48,727 nucleotides of DNA from Chrysomallon squamiferum (GCA_012295275.1 CM022678.1:8780932-8829658); one strand, 5' to 3'; shown: positions 32,188 through 43,557, counted from the stretch's first letter. Made by a program: numbers and translations. The notes: generated from the sequence alone by a model not told the origin.

Positions 32188-32328
32188 ACTAAATTCCTGA
32201 GTCTATCTCTGGCCTTCAAGATGGACAAATTAACTCTAGAGCAGAGAAATGAGATTCAAGAAAGGTCAAGGGATATTACTGAAAAGAACATGGACCAAGA
32301 ACTACATGTCTTAAGGAATGATGTTGAG
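32188..32328 (+). CDS. IRAG-like exon, MRVI1 core
   Basis: 141 bases, acceptor taaacag, donor GAG|gtatgt, phase 0 to 0, intact: TKFLSLSLAFKMDKLTLEQR, then NEIQERSRDITEKNMDQEL. The SLSLAFKTD.LTLE.R.ELQERQRD pattern is diagnostic for the IRAG/LRMP family as I know it. Confidence 0.75.
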
Positions 32329-32586
32329 GTATGTGTGAAATCAGTTCATAAAGAAAAACATATCTACATTAATTTTGTTGAAGGTGTTTCTGAATGAAAA
32401 ATTCTACTTTACCTTTAATTACGTGATTCAAATTCATCTTTATTTTAGACACATTTGTTATCTCTTAGCTTTAGATAAGTAAATAATTTGACTTTTATAT
32501 TTATTTATATATAAAAGCAGTAATAATTAGTAACCACAGAATCCTACAAGTAAAAGTCAGTACAAATATATTGTGTGTTTTTGTAG

Positions 32587-32754
32587 GAGATGAGACTCAG
32601 TTGTACAATGGAAGTAATGGTTACTTGTGTTGAAAACATTAAACAATCACACAAAAAAGATCAAACAGAACTTGATACATTTACACTGTTTTTTCTTATC
32701 CATTCACATGTGTCACCTCTTAAACTGACAAAGATGATAATGATATTTGTATAA
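32587..32754 (+). CDS. IRAG-like exon, decayed 3' end
   Basis: After ttttgtag it reads EMRLSCTMEVMVTCVENIKQ, SHKKDQTELDTF, matching the family's QE.R.S.AVEVM..YVENLKR.YEK.H.EL. The expected donor after DTF is missing or weak, and the frame runs on to TAA at 32752. Confidence 0.65.
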   Translation, partial: EMRLSCTMEVMVTCVENIKQSHKKDQTELDTFTLFFLIHSHVSPLKLTKMIMIFV

Positions 32755-33007
32755 AAATTAAGGGTGTAAAAAATAATCAGAACGTAATATTTTTGTCAGA
32801 AGCTAATGTTAACTGTTATCTCATTACTTGCATTTCTTAATTTTTTTTATTAGCTCTAATCAGATATACATCGACGACAAAGGATGTTAATTCAGATAAA
32901 TTATAAGGTAAATTATTTGTTGCTGAATTGAAAGCTCTTAAGAATTTATTCATATCTTTGTTGTCACTGATGTACTTAATTAAGGATGGCATTGTTTGTG
33001 CTTTTTG

Positions 33008-33160
33008 TTTTCTTGTTATTTTTATTATTATTATTATTATTATTATTTCTTTTTTTTAATTTTCTTACATTTTCCTTTCTCTGTCTTCTCTGATTCTTCC
33101 ATGTCCTTGCTACTGCTGCTGTTGTTGTTGTTGTTGTTATTTTTTTTATTTTTATTATTA
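33008..33160. repeat. TTA/TTG-rich simple repeats
   Basis: (TTA)n at 33021-33048 and GCT/GTT-type triplets at 33106-33140. Confidence 0.8.
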
Positions 33161-33166
33161 ACAGAT

Positions 33167-33360
33167 ATGGCAACAGCTTCAGATTCCGATGATATTCTTT
33201 TGTGTTGACTTTGTATGGAAATTTACGACAAGCTGTGAGTTCTGTATCGAGGACACTTGTTCTGCACCAAATGTCTGCAGGGCTACATAAACCACACTTA
33301 CAATAACAACGAGATAAAACTGTTCTTGTCCTGTTTCCATTCTGCTGTCAGGTGCAGACA
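33167..33360 (+). pseudogene. RING-finger (TRIM-like) relic
   Basis: An ATG directly after tttattaacag opens MATASDSDDILLC, TGA, LCMEIYDKL, TGA, VLYRGHLFCTKCLQGYINHT, ending with LSCFHSAVRCRQ. The C-x2-C, G-H-x-F-C-x2-C and late Cys pair are the spacing of an N-terminal C3HC4 RING as in TRIM E3 ligases. Two TGA stops, Arg for Cys before GH, and a damaged last Cys pair make it non-functional. No B-box is visible. Confidence 0.65.
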
Positions 33361-34226
33361 AAAGTAAAATTGTTGTTAGTGATTTTTACAATAAATGTGT
33401 AAAATGTTTTTTGTTTAGAAAGAAAATCACTGATAAACAAACACGTGACTTGCTGTAGTCCACGCAGTCTTGCTGAGTCACGTGGTCACTTTTAAACCAT
33501 TCTGTCATTTTGTAGTTTATTTCAAAGAATGTTGTGATATTTAAAATATACTTGTATGTAGTCCAATGTAATCAAACAAAATTGCAATGAAATATTTATA
33601 TGTTAAAAATAAAATTCTGTCATTATTTCTTTTAAATTTTAAAACTATTTTATATTGTTTCTGTCTGTCTGTACACCTACCTGTCTCTGTCTGTATAATT
33701 ACTGTGTATAATGATAATGATGAATATATTAAATCAAATAATAATAATTAACAACAACAATAATAACAATAATAATGATGTAGTAGTAGTAGTGTTAATA
33801 GCAAACAACTTTTAATAGTACACATTTTCATCTATTATTGATTATAATAATTATAATATGTCAACAAGAAAAAGAAGGAATTAATGTTTTATTTAACAAC
33901 ATATATATGGTATCATTTTTTGCTTTTGCATTAAACATGTATTATGATAGATGGAGGAAGTTTGTTTTTAAAGAGACATATGATAAAATATTTTTAATTT
34001 TATTCCATTAATAACTAAACTGTACTGTAGAAAAAAAGTTCATGAAAGGAAACACAGATCTCTTCTTAGATCATTTTCAGATCATCTGTTTTTTTTTTTT
34101 TTTTTTTTTAATAAAATAATTATAAGGTTTATATAAAGTGTGGATCAAGAGATATTTAAAAAGTGACAAAGCATAGCTGTTAATAACTTTAATAATTACT
34201 ACAAGTATCTTGAAAGCTAAGAAATT
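33361..34226. other. Non-genic stretch
   Basis: Nothing gene-like. A short palindrome pairs CACGTGACT (33441-33449) with AGTCACGTG (33476-33484); triplet repeats lie at 33735-33795. Confidence 0.45.
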
Positions 34227-34313
34227 TCATAAAAAAGGTTCTTTAAATTCATTTGGAACATTTTCTCCATATGCTTTCTGCAATATCCATGCCAATGATG
34301 ATTTTAATTTGGC
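34227..34313 (-). pseudogene. Isolated CAMSAP-like N-terminal exon
   Basis: Minus strand after attttccag reads AKLKSSLAWILQKAYGENVP, NEFKEPFL, TGA. This is the start of the CAMSAP CH region (AKI.ASLAWLL.KAYG..VP.EL.EPFY). Removing one T from the run of six would restore EPFY, so a 1-base indel is likely. It is 27 kb upstream, in minus sense, of the other CAMSAP exons and may belong to the same broken gene or to a second copy. Confidence 0.72.
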
Positions 34314-34333
34314 CTGGAAAATATTTTTAAAAA

Positions 34334-34365
<32 letters not shown>

Positions 34366-34401
34366 ATTAATATAAAAATAATAAAAAGATTAAAATGAAA
34401 A

Positions 34402-34441
<40 letters not shown>

Positions 34442-36434
34442 AATGACAATAGCATAATAACATTATAAATAAGTAAAGTAAAACAAAATATAAATAAAAA
34501 TAAATTAAAATCAACAATTAATAAATGAAAAAAGAAGGAAAATGAGAAGAATTTATTATCTGTGTTTAAAAGAAATTAAACTTTTACAACTGATACGGTA
34601 AAGCACTTTTACCTTGGGTGTGTGCTTTCTATGTGTCAGTGTGTGCCTGTGTTTTGTGAATCTGTTTATTATTTGTTTTTGTTTTTTAAATTTTGTTACC
34701 TAGGTAAAAGTCAATAATACATTTAATAATATTTTATAATGTTTTATTCAGTGCTACACATGTTATATAGCTTAAATAATATGTTTTTACCAGTAACATT
34801 TTGAATTAATATTGTAATACAGGTATTTAATATAAGTTTTCATGAATATTCTGATATAAAAATAACAAATATCAGGTTTTAGATTTTAGGTTCTTTTAGT
34901 TCTGTTTTTAATGTTAACATTGTGAATTAATATTGTAATACAGGTAAATGATGTAATTTTTCATGAATGTCCTGATATAAACAACAAAAATCACGTTTCT
35001 TTTTAATATTTTCACTTTAGATCAGTTTTTAATAGTATAGTATTTTAAACAAATGCAGTCTTGAACAAATATACGAGTAAAAGACTAAATAAAGATAACA
35101 ACTGCATAAATACATTTTACTACATTGCCATTTCTTTATAGTTAGTAATATTGTTGTTTCTTTATAGATAGTAATACTGCCATTTCTTTATAGTTAGTAA
35201 TATTGCCATTTCTTTATAGTTAGTAATATTGTCATAAATAAGATAAACATTATAATAAAATAAAATAAAATTTCATCAAGAAAAAAAAAAAAAAACAATA
35301 AAAATAATTTTTAAAAATGTAGGTAGGATTACAGTTTTAAATGATATGTTATTTCTTTTACTTTAATAGAACCACATTTTATAAAAAACACTAAAATACA
35401 AAAATAAACCAGTTTTTCATCAACTAACTGACAGACATAAAGTAACTACATCAAAAAAAAAGTGTATATATATTTTATTTATTATTACTTTAGTTCAGTC
35501 TTTTAAGAATAATAAAACTTGAACCCCCCCAAGAATAGTAACAAAAATTTAAAACAGTTTTAACAAGATACATGAAAAGGACAATACAGATTACAATCTA
35601 ACACGTTAAATTACTTTTTATTATGTTACCAACGTCTGTTAATTTTACTCATACTTGAAATAGCTCATTATAACTTGTTATATCTGTTAATATTTCAGTA
35701 GTTAAAGAAAAAGAAAAAAAAAAAAAAAAAAATTAACATTGACCTTTTATATAATATAAAGTTATCTATTACTTTAATTGTACTGGTTTTTTAAAAATTA
35801 TTATCAAACAAATAAATTGAAGAAATGTTTAAACTTTCTGAACAGTAAGTGGAATGTGTCTGGATATTACTTGGTAACAAATACAACTATGATTCATGAC
35901 TGTGTATGATTTAAATTATTTACAGTTTTTTTTAATGATAACTCTTAAAACAGTATTATTGTGGAAGTTTTTGCTGCTGATCTGTTGAAATGTTAATATA
36001 TATTGAAATATTAATATATATGTTAATATATATTTAAATATACAATTATATTTACGGAACTGCTTACACATATAAAAAGTCACTTTAAGTCTAATTATTT
36101 TATAATAACCACTGTTAATATTGTCATTATTACATATTTTCTTTTCACAAAAATAACTGAACACAGTTTCTTAGTTTCTGTAATTTATTCAGTGTTGAAT
36201 ATTTTGTGAGTTGAAGCAAACTGAAAAGAAGAACAAAATGGATATTTTACAAGCATATCAGATAAAAAGAACAAGTTACATGATAGCAAAGTAGAATAAA
36301 TAAATAAATAAATAAACAAATAAATAAAGTATAAAACTTTATCCTGAAAACAGTCTTATTTCTCTTCATACAGTTGATAATTATTCATATTATATACAAT
36401 TTTCATACTTGTATTATTTCTCTGATTGCAAGCA

Positions 36435-36436
<2 letters not shown>
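34314..36436. other. AT-rich stretch with repeats, no gene
   Basis: Contains (TA)n at 34337-34358, (AAAT)n at 34402-34440, a roughly 117-bp direct duplication sharing ATTAATATTGTAATACAGGT (34804 and 34925), A-runs at 35281 and 35716, and TA-rich repeats near 35995-36040. Confidence 0.5.
35125..35235. repeat. 26-bp tandem repeat
   Basis: Four copies of TTGCCATTTCTTTATAGTTA-type units of 26 bp. Confidence 0.92.

Positions 36437-36498
<62 letters not shown>
36437..36498. repeat. (GT)n microsatellite
   Basis: About 30 uninterrupted GT units; shorter GT runs continue to 36625. Confidence 0.97.
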
Positions 36499-36499
<1 letters not shown>

Positions 36500-36799
36500 T
36501 GTGGTGGGGTGTTTGTTTACATAAGTATGCCTGTATTGTTTTGTTACCATTAGTGTGTATACATGTGTGTGTATGTCTTTATGTATGTATATATATCAGT
36601 GTTAGTGTGTGTGTGTGTGTGTGTATGTTAAAGTAAATGGAGACACATTATATATATACATATATACACCAAAGCATACAAATACAGAAGAAAACAAAAC
36701 AATCTCCAAACAGAAGCATAAATCTCTATAATAAACAAAACCTCAGACATCATAACAAAAAGTAACAACCCAGGGATCAACACAAAACTCTTAAAGACT

Positions 36800-39170
36800 T
36801 TTTTGACCTTCTGGGATCAACATTTTCTTACTGGGAATTACCTACACTAATCCTGAAACTCTGACTCAGCAAACAGTAAAACAGTCTGCACAACAACAAC
36901 AACCTGAAATGAGTGAAAAAAAAAAACAACCAAACAGAAAAAACCCACCCAGCTCTCTTTTTAAATATATCACAAAATACATTACCTGGACAGAAACAAG
37001 AAATTAAAAAAAAATGTTTACAACAAGATTCATTCACAAACAAATCCAAGCTAGTTAATGTCAGTATATGGAGGGAAAAGCAAGCTACTGGACCACACTT
37101 ACCTTTAACAGAAAACCTGCCATGACAACAATTACAACGACCAACAGACAGAAATGAGCTCTCATTTACTTGTGTGACCTCTGACAGAACTGGTGACACA
37201 CAACCAAATGTACACAGTGATACAGCTCAAGTCATTAGCATGCAGCTACTGCAGTGTCCATCACCATAGAAACTCCAGCCAGTCCTGATACCTCCCAAAA
37301 CATGCAAACTTTCAGCAACTACATGAAGAAAATTGTAAACAGAGCCCAATAAAAATAAATAATTTCAACAAAAGAACCTCCATTAACACAAAACATATCT
37401 CTCACATGATACACACCTAACACAGGCCTTTCCATTCTTGTTTGTCTTAATGATGTTACATTCACCTTCACCAGTGTGTCCAGTTCACCACTGATTTAAC
37501 ACTAACAGCAAACACACTGCAGCACTGAGTCAATGGGAAGTTCTAAATGAGTTGAATTGAGACCACCACCCTACACTCACCAATTACAACAGCAAGAAAA
37601 CCTTCTCCAACAACTCAGTATTTACACCCAAATGAAATTTCACCAAAGCAGACTGGGAAGGATTCTACAAAGCATGGAAAAATATTAAACTAAAAAACAC
37701 AAACAAAACTGACACACATTGCACTTCACTTACCAACATGATAGACTCAGCTGTCACTGAACACAAAACTAAAACCAAAAACTGCACCAACAAAATATCC
37801 ACTGCATGGTGGACTGAGCTTATTGGAAATAAATAAATACAGAAGACAATATAAAAAAAAAAAAAAAAAAATCTAAACAAAAATCAAACTACACTTGAAA
37901 AATACAAAATAATCAAAAACATTAGAAATAATACTTGGTCTTTCTAATGTAAGTTGGTAAACAGGAAAGATACAAACATACTGGAAACTTGCATAAACCT
38001 TACAAATACCATTCACTACCAATCAACTACAGACCAGTTACACTAACATCACACATGTAAAACCCTTGACACACTGGTAAAACACACACCTGAACAAACA
38101 CTTAAACAAAAACAATTTAACAAGTAAATAACAAAACACTACAACAGTTTACTAAATTCCATTCAGTAAATAAAATAAAAAGTAATTACATAGATTTCTG
38201 GTGTGCAGGCAGATCTCTAAACAACCAAATACAAACATCCTTGAATGACTGACTTTAAACTGAGAGACAAAGATTTCACTTAGACATCATGTCTCCTCTC
38301 TAATAAAGTAAAAGAAAAAAAAAAAAAAGAAAAAAGATAACAAAAAATAACACTAAAAATAGATAACCATTTAATAACAAAGAAAATCTTTCAAATTTTT
38401 AGTAGTCACATTTGACAGCCAACTTCGGATGCCACATACAGAAGATAATCACATCTTGTAAAAACTTTTACCAAACATCACACTGCCTGACAGTCTCATG
38501 TTAGAATAAAACATACAAACATTAAAATACAGACAAAAACCTACACACACTAAAATACTGTGTTAAAATCCACTCTAGGTAATAAACATCTCATGAAGGA
38601 TCCAGGCCCTGATCAACCCTTTAAAAGACACCTTTCACTATAATCTAGTTTTTAAACAACACAACAGCCATCTTGAAAGTCAGTGAATGTTGCAATCAGC
38701 AAATAGTAAAGAAATAAACTAAACATTAGTTACAGTGAATCAAAACTCAAAATCATTTTAGTAAACAACTACACAAACCACCTTCAAAGAAAATAAACAT
38801 AGTTACAATCTAAACATCAAATTCAAAAACTCAAAATCATTTTAGTAACAAACTACATAACAACAACATTACCAAACTCAGAATCAGCTACTCCACCAAT
38901 CTAAACACAATCAAATTCAAACACAAAATAAACACAACACCAAACTGTAGCTGTGGAATTTCTGAAACCATGAAACATTACTTATTTCTCTGTCCACATT
39001 TTTCCAGTGACCACCTAATGCTACATGACACATTTTCAATGAATTAAAAACTGAATTTACACTTAAAAACATCTTCATAGCAACAGTGAAAAACTGAGAG
39101 CCAAACTTTAATTCAAACAAATAAATAGACACAAATGTTTGACTAAATAAATTCAAAAACATAAAATAGC
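36800..39170 (+). mobile_element. Decayed non-LTR retrotransposon (LINE)
   Basis: Plus-strand remnants occur in order. DHHPTLTNYNSKKTFSNN at 37561 follows the endonuclease SDHHP motif. FTKADWEGFYKAWKNIK (37638 onward) and STAWWTE (37800) match the linker typical of LINEs. NYRPVTLTS at 38025 is a reverse-transcriptase motif (NYRPISL). PNCSCGISETMKHYLFLCPH (38939 onward) is the C-terminal zinc-knuckle-like end of Jockey/CR1/RTE-type ORF2. Stops and frameshifts are frequent and the catalytic FADD box was not found. The clade is not assigned. Confidence 0.8.
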
Positions 39171-39291
39171 ACAGACACATAGGTTAAAAAAAAAAAAAAA
39201 TAGCATACACAGTAACAAACAAAATAAAAAGCAAATACACCAATACAAAATAATTATATAAATTAATTAATTAAGGGATTAACTGACTCAC

Positions 39292-39425
39292 CAGCTGATA
39301 GATTTCTAACACAGAACTTCAGAACATATTTTAAAAGTTCCACATTTTCTTGACACAAGGAAGTAAACTGGTTCAGGCTGGAGTGGGCTGTTTGGAATGT
39401 GAACTTTCTGTACTGACAAGTCAAA
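39292..39425 (-). pseudogene. DUF7869-like exon (transposon-associated family)
   Basis: Minus strand: acceptor cttcttcag, donor GCTG|gtgagt, 134 bases. Frame 0 reads FDLSVQKVHIPNSPLQPEPV, YFLVSRKCGTFKICSEVLC, TAG, KSIS. I recall the pattern FD.AQQVH.P..P.QPGP.YF.T.RKCGIFGVCCE from proteins annotated DUF7869, which are often repeated in invertebrate genomes. One in-frame stop. A different frame of the same block is also open. Confidence 0.5.
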
Positions 39426-39596
39426 CTGAAGAAGACAATTAGCTTTTTCTTAAAAATAAAAATGAAAACAAAATTTAAAATAACAAACAAAAACATACTG
39501 CAATATAAAATCAATTAATCTAAGAATTAATACAATATCCTTAAAATTATATCACTTAATATATAAAAATTACACATTATTCAAATGAATTCTTAC

Positions 39597-39820
39597 CCTG
39601 TGCAATAGCAGTCTGTTGATTCTCCCTCCAAAGTGAAGATTTAGTCTCACATGCAGAAAGATTTTCAAATCACTCCCTTTGAATCCTGGGACTGACTGAG
39701 ACAAAATTAGTCATAATCTTGAGGAAAATGCTTCAGAAACTGAACTATCCTTTCTCTGTCTTCACATGTAAGGCATGTGAATTAATTTTCTTCTGCCAGA
39801 TTTTTTTTCTCTCTCAGAGT
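39597..39820 (-). pseudogene. Possible upstream part of the DUF7869-like relic
   Basis: A GT donor (CAGG|gtaaga) at 39595-39596 ends a block whose phase-0 frame (NLHFGGRINRLLLHR) joins the 39425 exon. Farther upstream other frames look coding (TCLTCEDRERIVQFLKHFPQ), so the block is frameshifted. Confidence 0.35.
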
Positions 39821-39908
39821 TACCCCATTCAGTCTGCAGTGCTGTGAGTTTGTTCTGACTAATGTAAAAAAGCAAAAAGCAATAAAAAGATATAACCCCC
39901 AACAAACA

Positions 39909-39945
<37 letters not shown>
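39909..39945. repeat. (CA)n microsatellite
   Basis: About 18 CA units. Confidence 0.95.
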
Positions 39946-40584
39946 TCAAATGTCCTCTATAAAAATGAAGGAGAAATTACAAATTAACTGCTGCTTAAAT
40001 AGGAAAAATACTAATGAAAAAAAACATACAAATTCTCTCTGCTTTGTTCATTGGAGTGCTTTGAAGAACTCCCAGAAGTATCATATTTTTTTCAGCAGCA
40101 AAACAAACAAAAATTTGAATTCTTATAATACTTATACAGTGGTAAATTATTTGAAATAACTGTCCTAATTCAGATGATAACATTTTTTTTTTTTTTTTTA
40201 AAAATCATTTTAATGAGTCTTGTTTATCCAGATAAAATATATTACAATTGATTTAACACTTAAAATATTCTGATTTCCAAATATAATTCTATAACAGTCT
40301 CTAACATGAATAAATAATATTAATCTAGAAGAACCTACTTTTTCTATAAGTTATAAAACAAGAGCCACTGTTAATAATTTTATAGCAAATATTTATTTCA
40401 CATAAAAGGTTTTTTGTTCGTAGTTCGATAAATTGAAAGTATCGGCTTACCTTAATTTGTCAACATCTAAAATGAAATACGAAAATTCTTTATTAATTAA
40501 AATAGCCACAAAAATTTAGTCTAGAGTAATACAAATCAGCTGGTAAGACATTTTCAAACAAACCTTGACAAAAATGGAAAAATG

Positions 40585-40585
<1 letters not shown>

Positions 40586-40633
<48 letters not shown>

Positions 40634-40634
40634 T
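40586..40634. repeat. (AAT)n microsatellite
   Basis: About 16 AAT units. Confidence 0.95.
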
Positions 40635-40649
40635 TATAGTATTATAGGC

Positions 40650-41110
40650 TTTTATTTTTCAAAAGAAATAAAAATTAAAGGAAAGCAACGTGAAATGATA
40701 GCGAGTAATACTCAGTAAAGTTTAGCGTGTGACAAAAATAAGAAAATCAATGACTTTCCTCTATAAAATATGCAGCCGTTCAACTTTTCTTTTTTAGTAT
40801 TTTTTCTTTATTTCTTTCTTTATTTTATTTTTTTTTTTTTTTTTTTTTTTATTTATTTTTATTCCGGGTAAGTAATCCTACCGGAATTGAAAACGAAAAA
40901 CAATTGCAAATACAAGGTTATAGAGTTATCTTCCATGATAACTTGTTCCGTTAACCAACCGATAATTTTTACGTAACGCTCTAAAAGTTCGCTAAATTTG
41001 TTCGTTGGCTTCACTTTAGCCAATGAAAAGATGGAATTGAAAAGGAGAAACAATAGCAAACAATTAGTTACAGTGTTCTGCTATGACAATGTGTTCCGTT
41101 AACCAACCGA
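40650..41110. repeat. Dispersed repeat, second copy of the 16635-17115 element
   Basis: Contains two head-to-tail versions of the GGAATTGAAAA..GAAAAACAAT ... TTCCGTTAACCAACCGATAA core (40874 and 41033), the second following directly on the first, plus the same AAAGCAACGTGAAATGATA upstream part as at 16.65 kb. Confidence 0.7.
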
Positions 41111-41284
41111 TAATTCTTTAACGTAGTGTTTATAAATAGATGTTTGCAAATAAGACAAGCCGATACGTCCAACTTATGGAACTATGGGCAATCGTTTTAT
41201 GTGAAATAAATATCTGAGAGATACAATTATTATAAAAGTATTATCTTGTGTTATAACTTATAGAAAAAACAGGTCATACCCAAA

Positions 41285-41398
41285 AATAATATTTTTTGGG
41301 GCGACTAACCATAATATTTCTAACATCCCAGTCGCCTGAACGGAACTTTGGTCGCATTTGGTGACCTGGCGACTGGCCATTTCGAGTCCTGCATAATT
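41285..41398 (-). repeat. Dispersed repeat, inverted partner of 30853-31133
   Basis: ACATCCCAGTCGCC ... TTTGGTGACCTGGCGACTGG ... GAGTCCTGC is the reverse complement of the 30.86-kb copy with about three quarters identity by eye. Confidence 0.6.
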
Positions 41399-41464
41399 AT
41401 CTCTCATATTAAGAAATCTGTCTGTAATATAAATTGTTATTTTAATACTATTTAAATATTTCAG

Positions 41465-41611
41465 TCAGATGATGTGACTAATTGCTTATCAGAAAAATGT
41501 CCACAGCTATTGGATTCAAAAGATATAGTGACTACTGAACTACCACATGTAACATCTACTGTAACATTGTCAGATACCCAGTCTGATGATCTTCCAGACG
41601 ACACAGAATAG
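41465..41611 (+). CDS. Possible terminal exon, acidic Ser/Thr-rich tail
   Basis: Acceptor atatttcag, then 48 codons without interruption from SDDVTNCLSEKCPQLLDSKD to TLSDTQSDDLPDDTE and TAG; AATAAA follows at about 41869. The acidic Ser/Thr composition resembles the N-terminal exons at 18.6-19.7 kb. It also lies downstream of the duplicated 16.6/40.65-kb repeat, so it could be a relative of those exons. The gene is unknown. Confidence 0.45.
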   Translation, partial: SDDVTNCLSEKCPQLLDSKDIVTTELPHVTSTVTLSDTQSDDLPDDTE

Positions 41612-42638
41612 AACTGTCATAGACCACACTGTGTAGACCACAATGTCGTAACCACACTGTCATAGCCGTAACACAGCATTAAATCCTCGTAAACATCTCC
41701 CCGATAATGAGAACCAGTTTTTGTAAACTGTAAGTGAGAATGTTGATCAGTGATCACTTCTCCCCTTCCATTTTACTTGTGGTCCTTTTATTGAGACAGA
41801 GCAGGATGTGAATATATGACATATATGCAGATATATATATATATATATTTGTGTTATTATCTTTGGAAACAATAAACGTTGTGAGCTGATATTATTCTAT
41901 TTTAAAAATAATATTTAAGCGCATTTTAGCTATTTTCTCACAATAGTCTTAGAATGATAGAAGACACTCAGAACAGTTCTAATGAAACTAGGAGAATAGC
42001 GTCAAACATGTAGGAAGCTTCCGTTTTTCAAAAAAAAAAAAAATTAAAAAAATATTAGGGTGTTGTTCTAGTTGTTAGCTGTTGACAAAGGGAGTACTTT
42101 TATGGTGTCTGCTTCATTGTTTTCATTGTTATATAGATGATTACTGGTGGAGCAGTTATATTAATATCTAATATAATAAGAGAACTTCAGGTATAATAAG
42201 AAATGTAAAGAATATTACACTATACAACTTGCGCTGATGTACACCTTTTTTAATGATAATAATGTTATATAGATTATTACAGATTATATCCTGATATAAA
42301 TATACGATATTAATAAAATATGAGATAAACATTTCTCAACATACTTAACCTACAAACTGTAAATATCACTGATCATAATTAATTCTCATCATTTTTTCTT
42401 TTTATAAGTAATTAAGCGGTTTATTTTCATAACGCCATGTAGAATTATCATTTATAACTGTCAGTAATGTCTAATAGATTAACTGTGGTTATCAGTATTT
42501 TCTGTAGTGTACATAATATTTAAGTTCCGCGTACAGTAAAATTACACCTTTCTATTATACGATTTAGAATTAGCAAAAGTAAAACGTTACGTTTAATAAA
42601 ACGGACACTTCATAGCGGTATCTGAAGTTAGTTGTTCT
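41612..42638. other. No gene seen
   Basis: A TA run at 41831-41848 and an A run near 42031-42050; otherwise plain AT-rich sequence, beginning with possible 3' UTR of the 41465 exon. Confidence 0.45.
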
Positions 42639-42770
42639 GCTGTGTTTGTGTTTCAGTGAAACATGTTCTGCTGTGTTTGTTTTCAGTGAAACATGTTCTG
42701 TTTGTGTTTGTGTTGAAAAGTGAAACATGTTCTGCTGTGTTTGTGTTTTCAGTGAAACATGTTCTGGCAA
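42639..42770. repeat. Minisatellite, about four units
   Basis: Irregular 30-40-bp units of GTGAAACATGTTCTGCTGTG followed by TTTGTGTTTTCA. Each carries a TTTCAG-like acceptor motif. Confidence 0.85.
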
Positions 42771-43050
42771 GTTACAACCTAATTCCTCATTTCTTTTCTT
42801 TCAACACAGAAACATAAAATCTTTAGTGATGATCTATGAGTAACTCTCAAATAAATAATAACAACAACAACGACAACAGGAATAATAGTAATTTTAAAAA
42901 GAACAGTTTTTATACAACTAATTTTACTATTATTCAGTGTTTAATACAACTAATATTTACTATTATTCAGTTAACAAACATTTTTGAGTTGTCTGTAGAA
43001 AGATGGAAAAGATAACGTAAATTGACATTTCAGTTTTTATGTTATTACAG

Positions 43051-43134
43051 GTAGCCATGGTTACAGTACATCCCTGCGGTCATGAATCATCTAATCTACT
43101 GACAGACATTGAAAATGAATATTGCTTTGACTGA
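43051..43134 (+). CDS. Possible short terminal exon, unknown gene
   Basis: After gttattacag the phase-0 frame reads VAMVTVHPCGHESSNLLTDI, ENEYCFD, stop. Support is only a good polypyrimidine/AG and protein-like composition. Confidence 0.25.
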   Translation, partial: VAMVTVHPCGHESSNLLTDIENEYCFD

Positions 43135-43460
43135 TAAGATATATATAAAAATATATATATTTAAAGCAATCAAAACCGTAAGGGTTTTTTAATAATACAA
43201 AGAAAATATTGTTGCAAATCAGACATGTGTGCTTGTTCAGCAATAATATATATATATATATTTTATTTATCTTTGTAAGGAACCATATTTTGTCTCTTGA
43301 CAGTAACTCCAAGACTTTTAAAAAAAAAAAATCAATAATGTGTAAAAAAATATTTAAAATTGAAAAATTGCTCTGGTGCTAGATGTTAAAGGGAGGGAAG
43401 TCATCAGAATGGGGAGTTAGAAAATCATCTTAACAAGATTTTTTTCTGTTTTACGTTACA

Positions 43461-43557
43461 GTGTTGACTTTACCTTATCACCGTCCTCAAACTGAGACCC
43501 TTAACCATTGTGTGACACAAATGTACCTCAAGGTCATTTGCTCACGGAAACAAAAGT
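43461..43557 (+). other. Exon-like block running into a microsatellite
   Basis: The sequence after gttttacgttacag is open as LTLPYHRPQTETLNHCVTQM and on into the GT repeat. There is no donor or domain; possibly a chance frame. Confidence 0.2.

Larger units (their letters stand above)
31674..32754 (+). pseudogene. IRAG/LRMP (MRVI1-domain) gene fragment
   Basis: Three plus-strand blocks match the MRVI1 domain of IRAG1/IRAG2 (LRMP/JAW1), ER-membrane coiled-coil proteins that associate with IP3 receptors. Blocks 1 and 2 join in phase 0. Between blocks 2 and 3 the family's segment of roughly 60-70 residues (with its SSRAE.GA.QQE motif) is not found in the 258-bp interval, and block 3 runs into a stop instead of a good donor. 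No membrane anchor exon was found downstream. I infer a partial duplicate or pseudogene. Confidence 0.65.
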
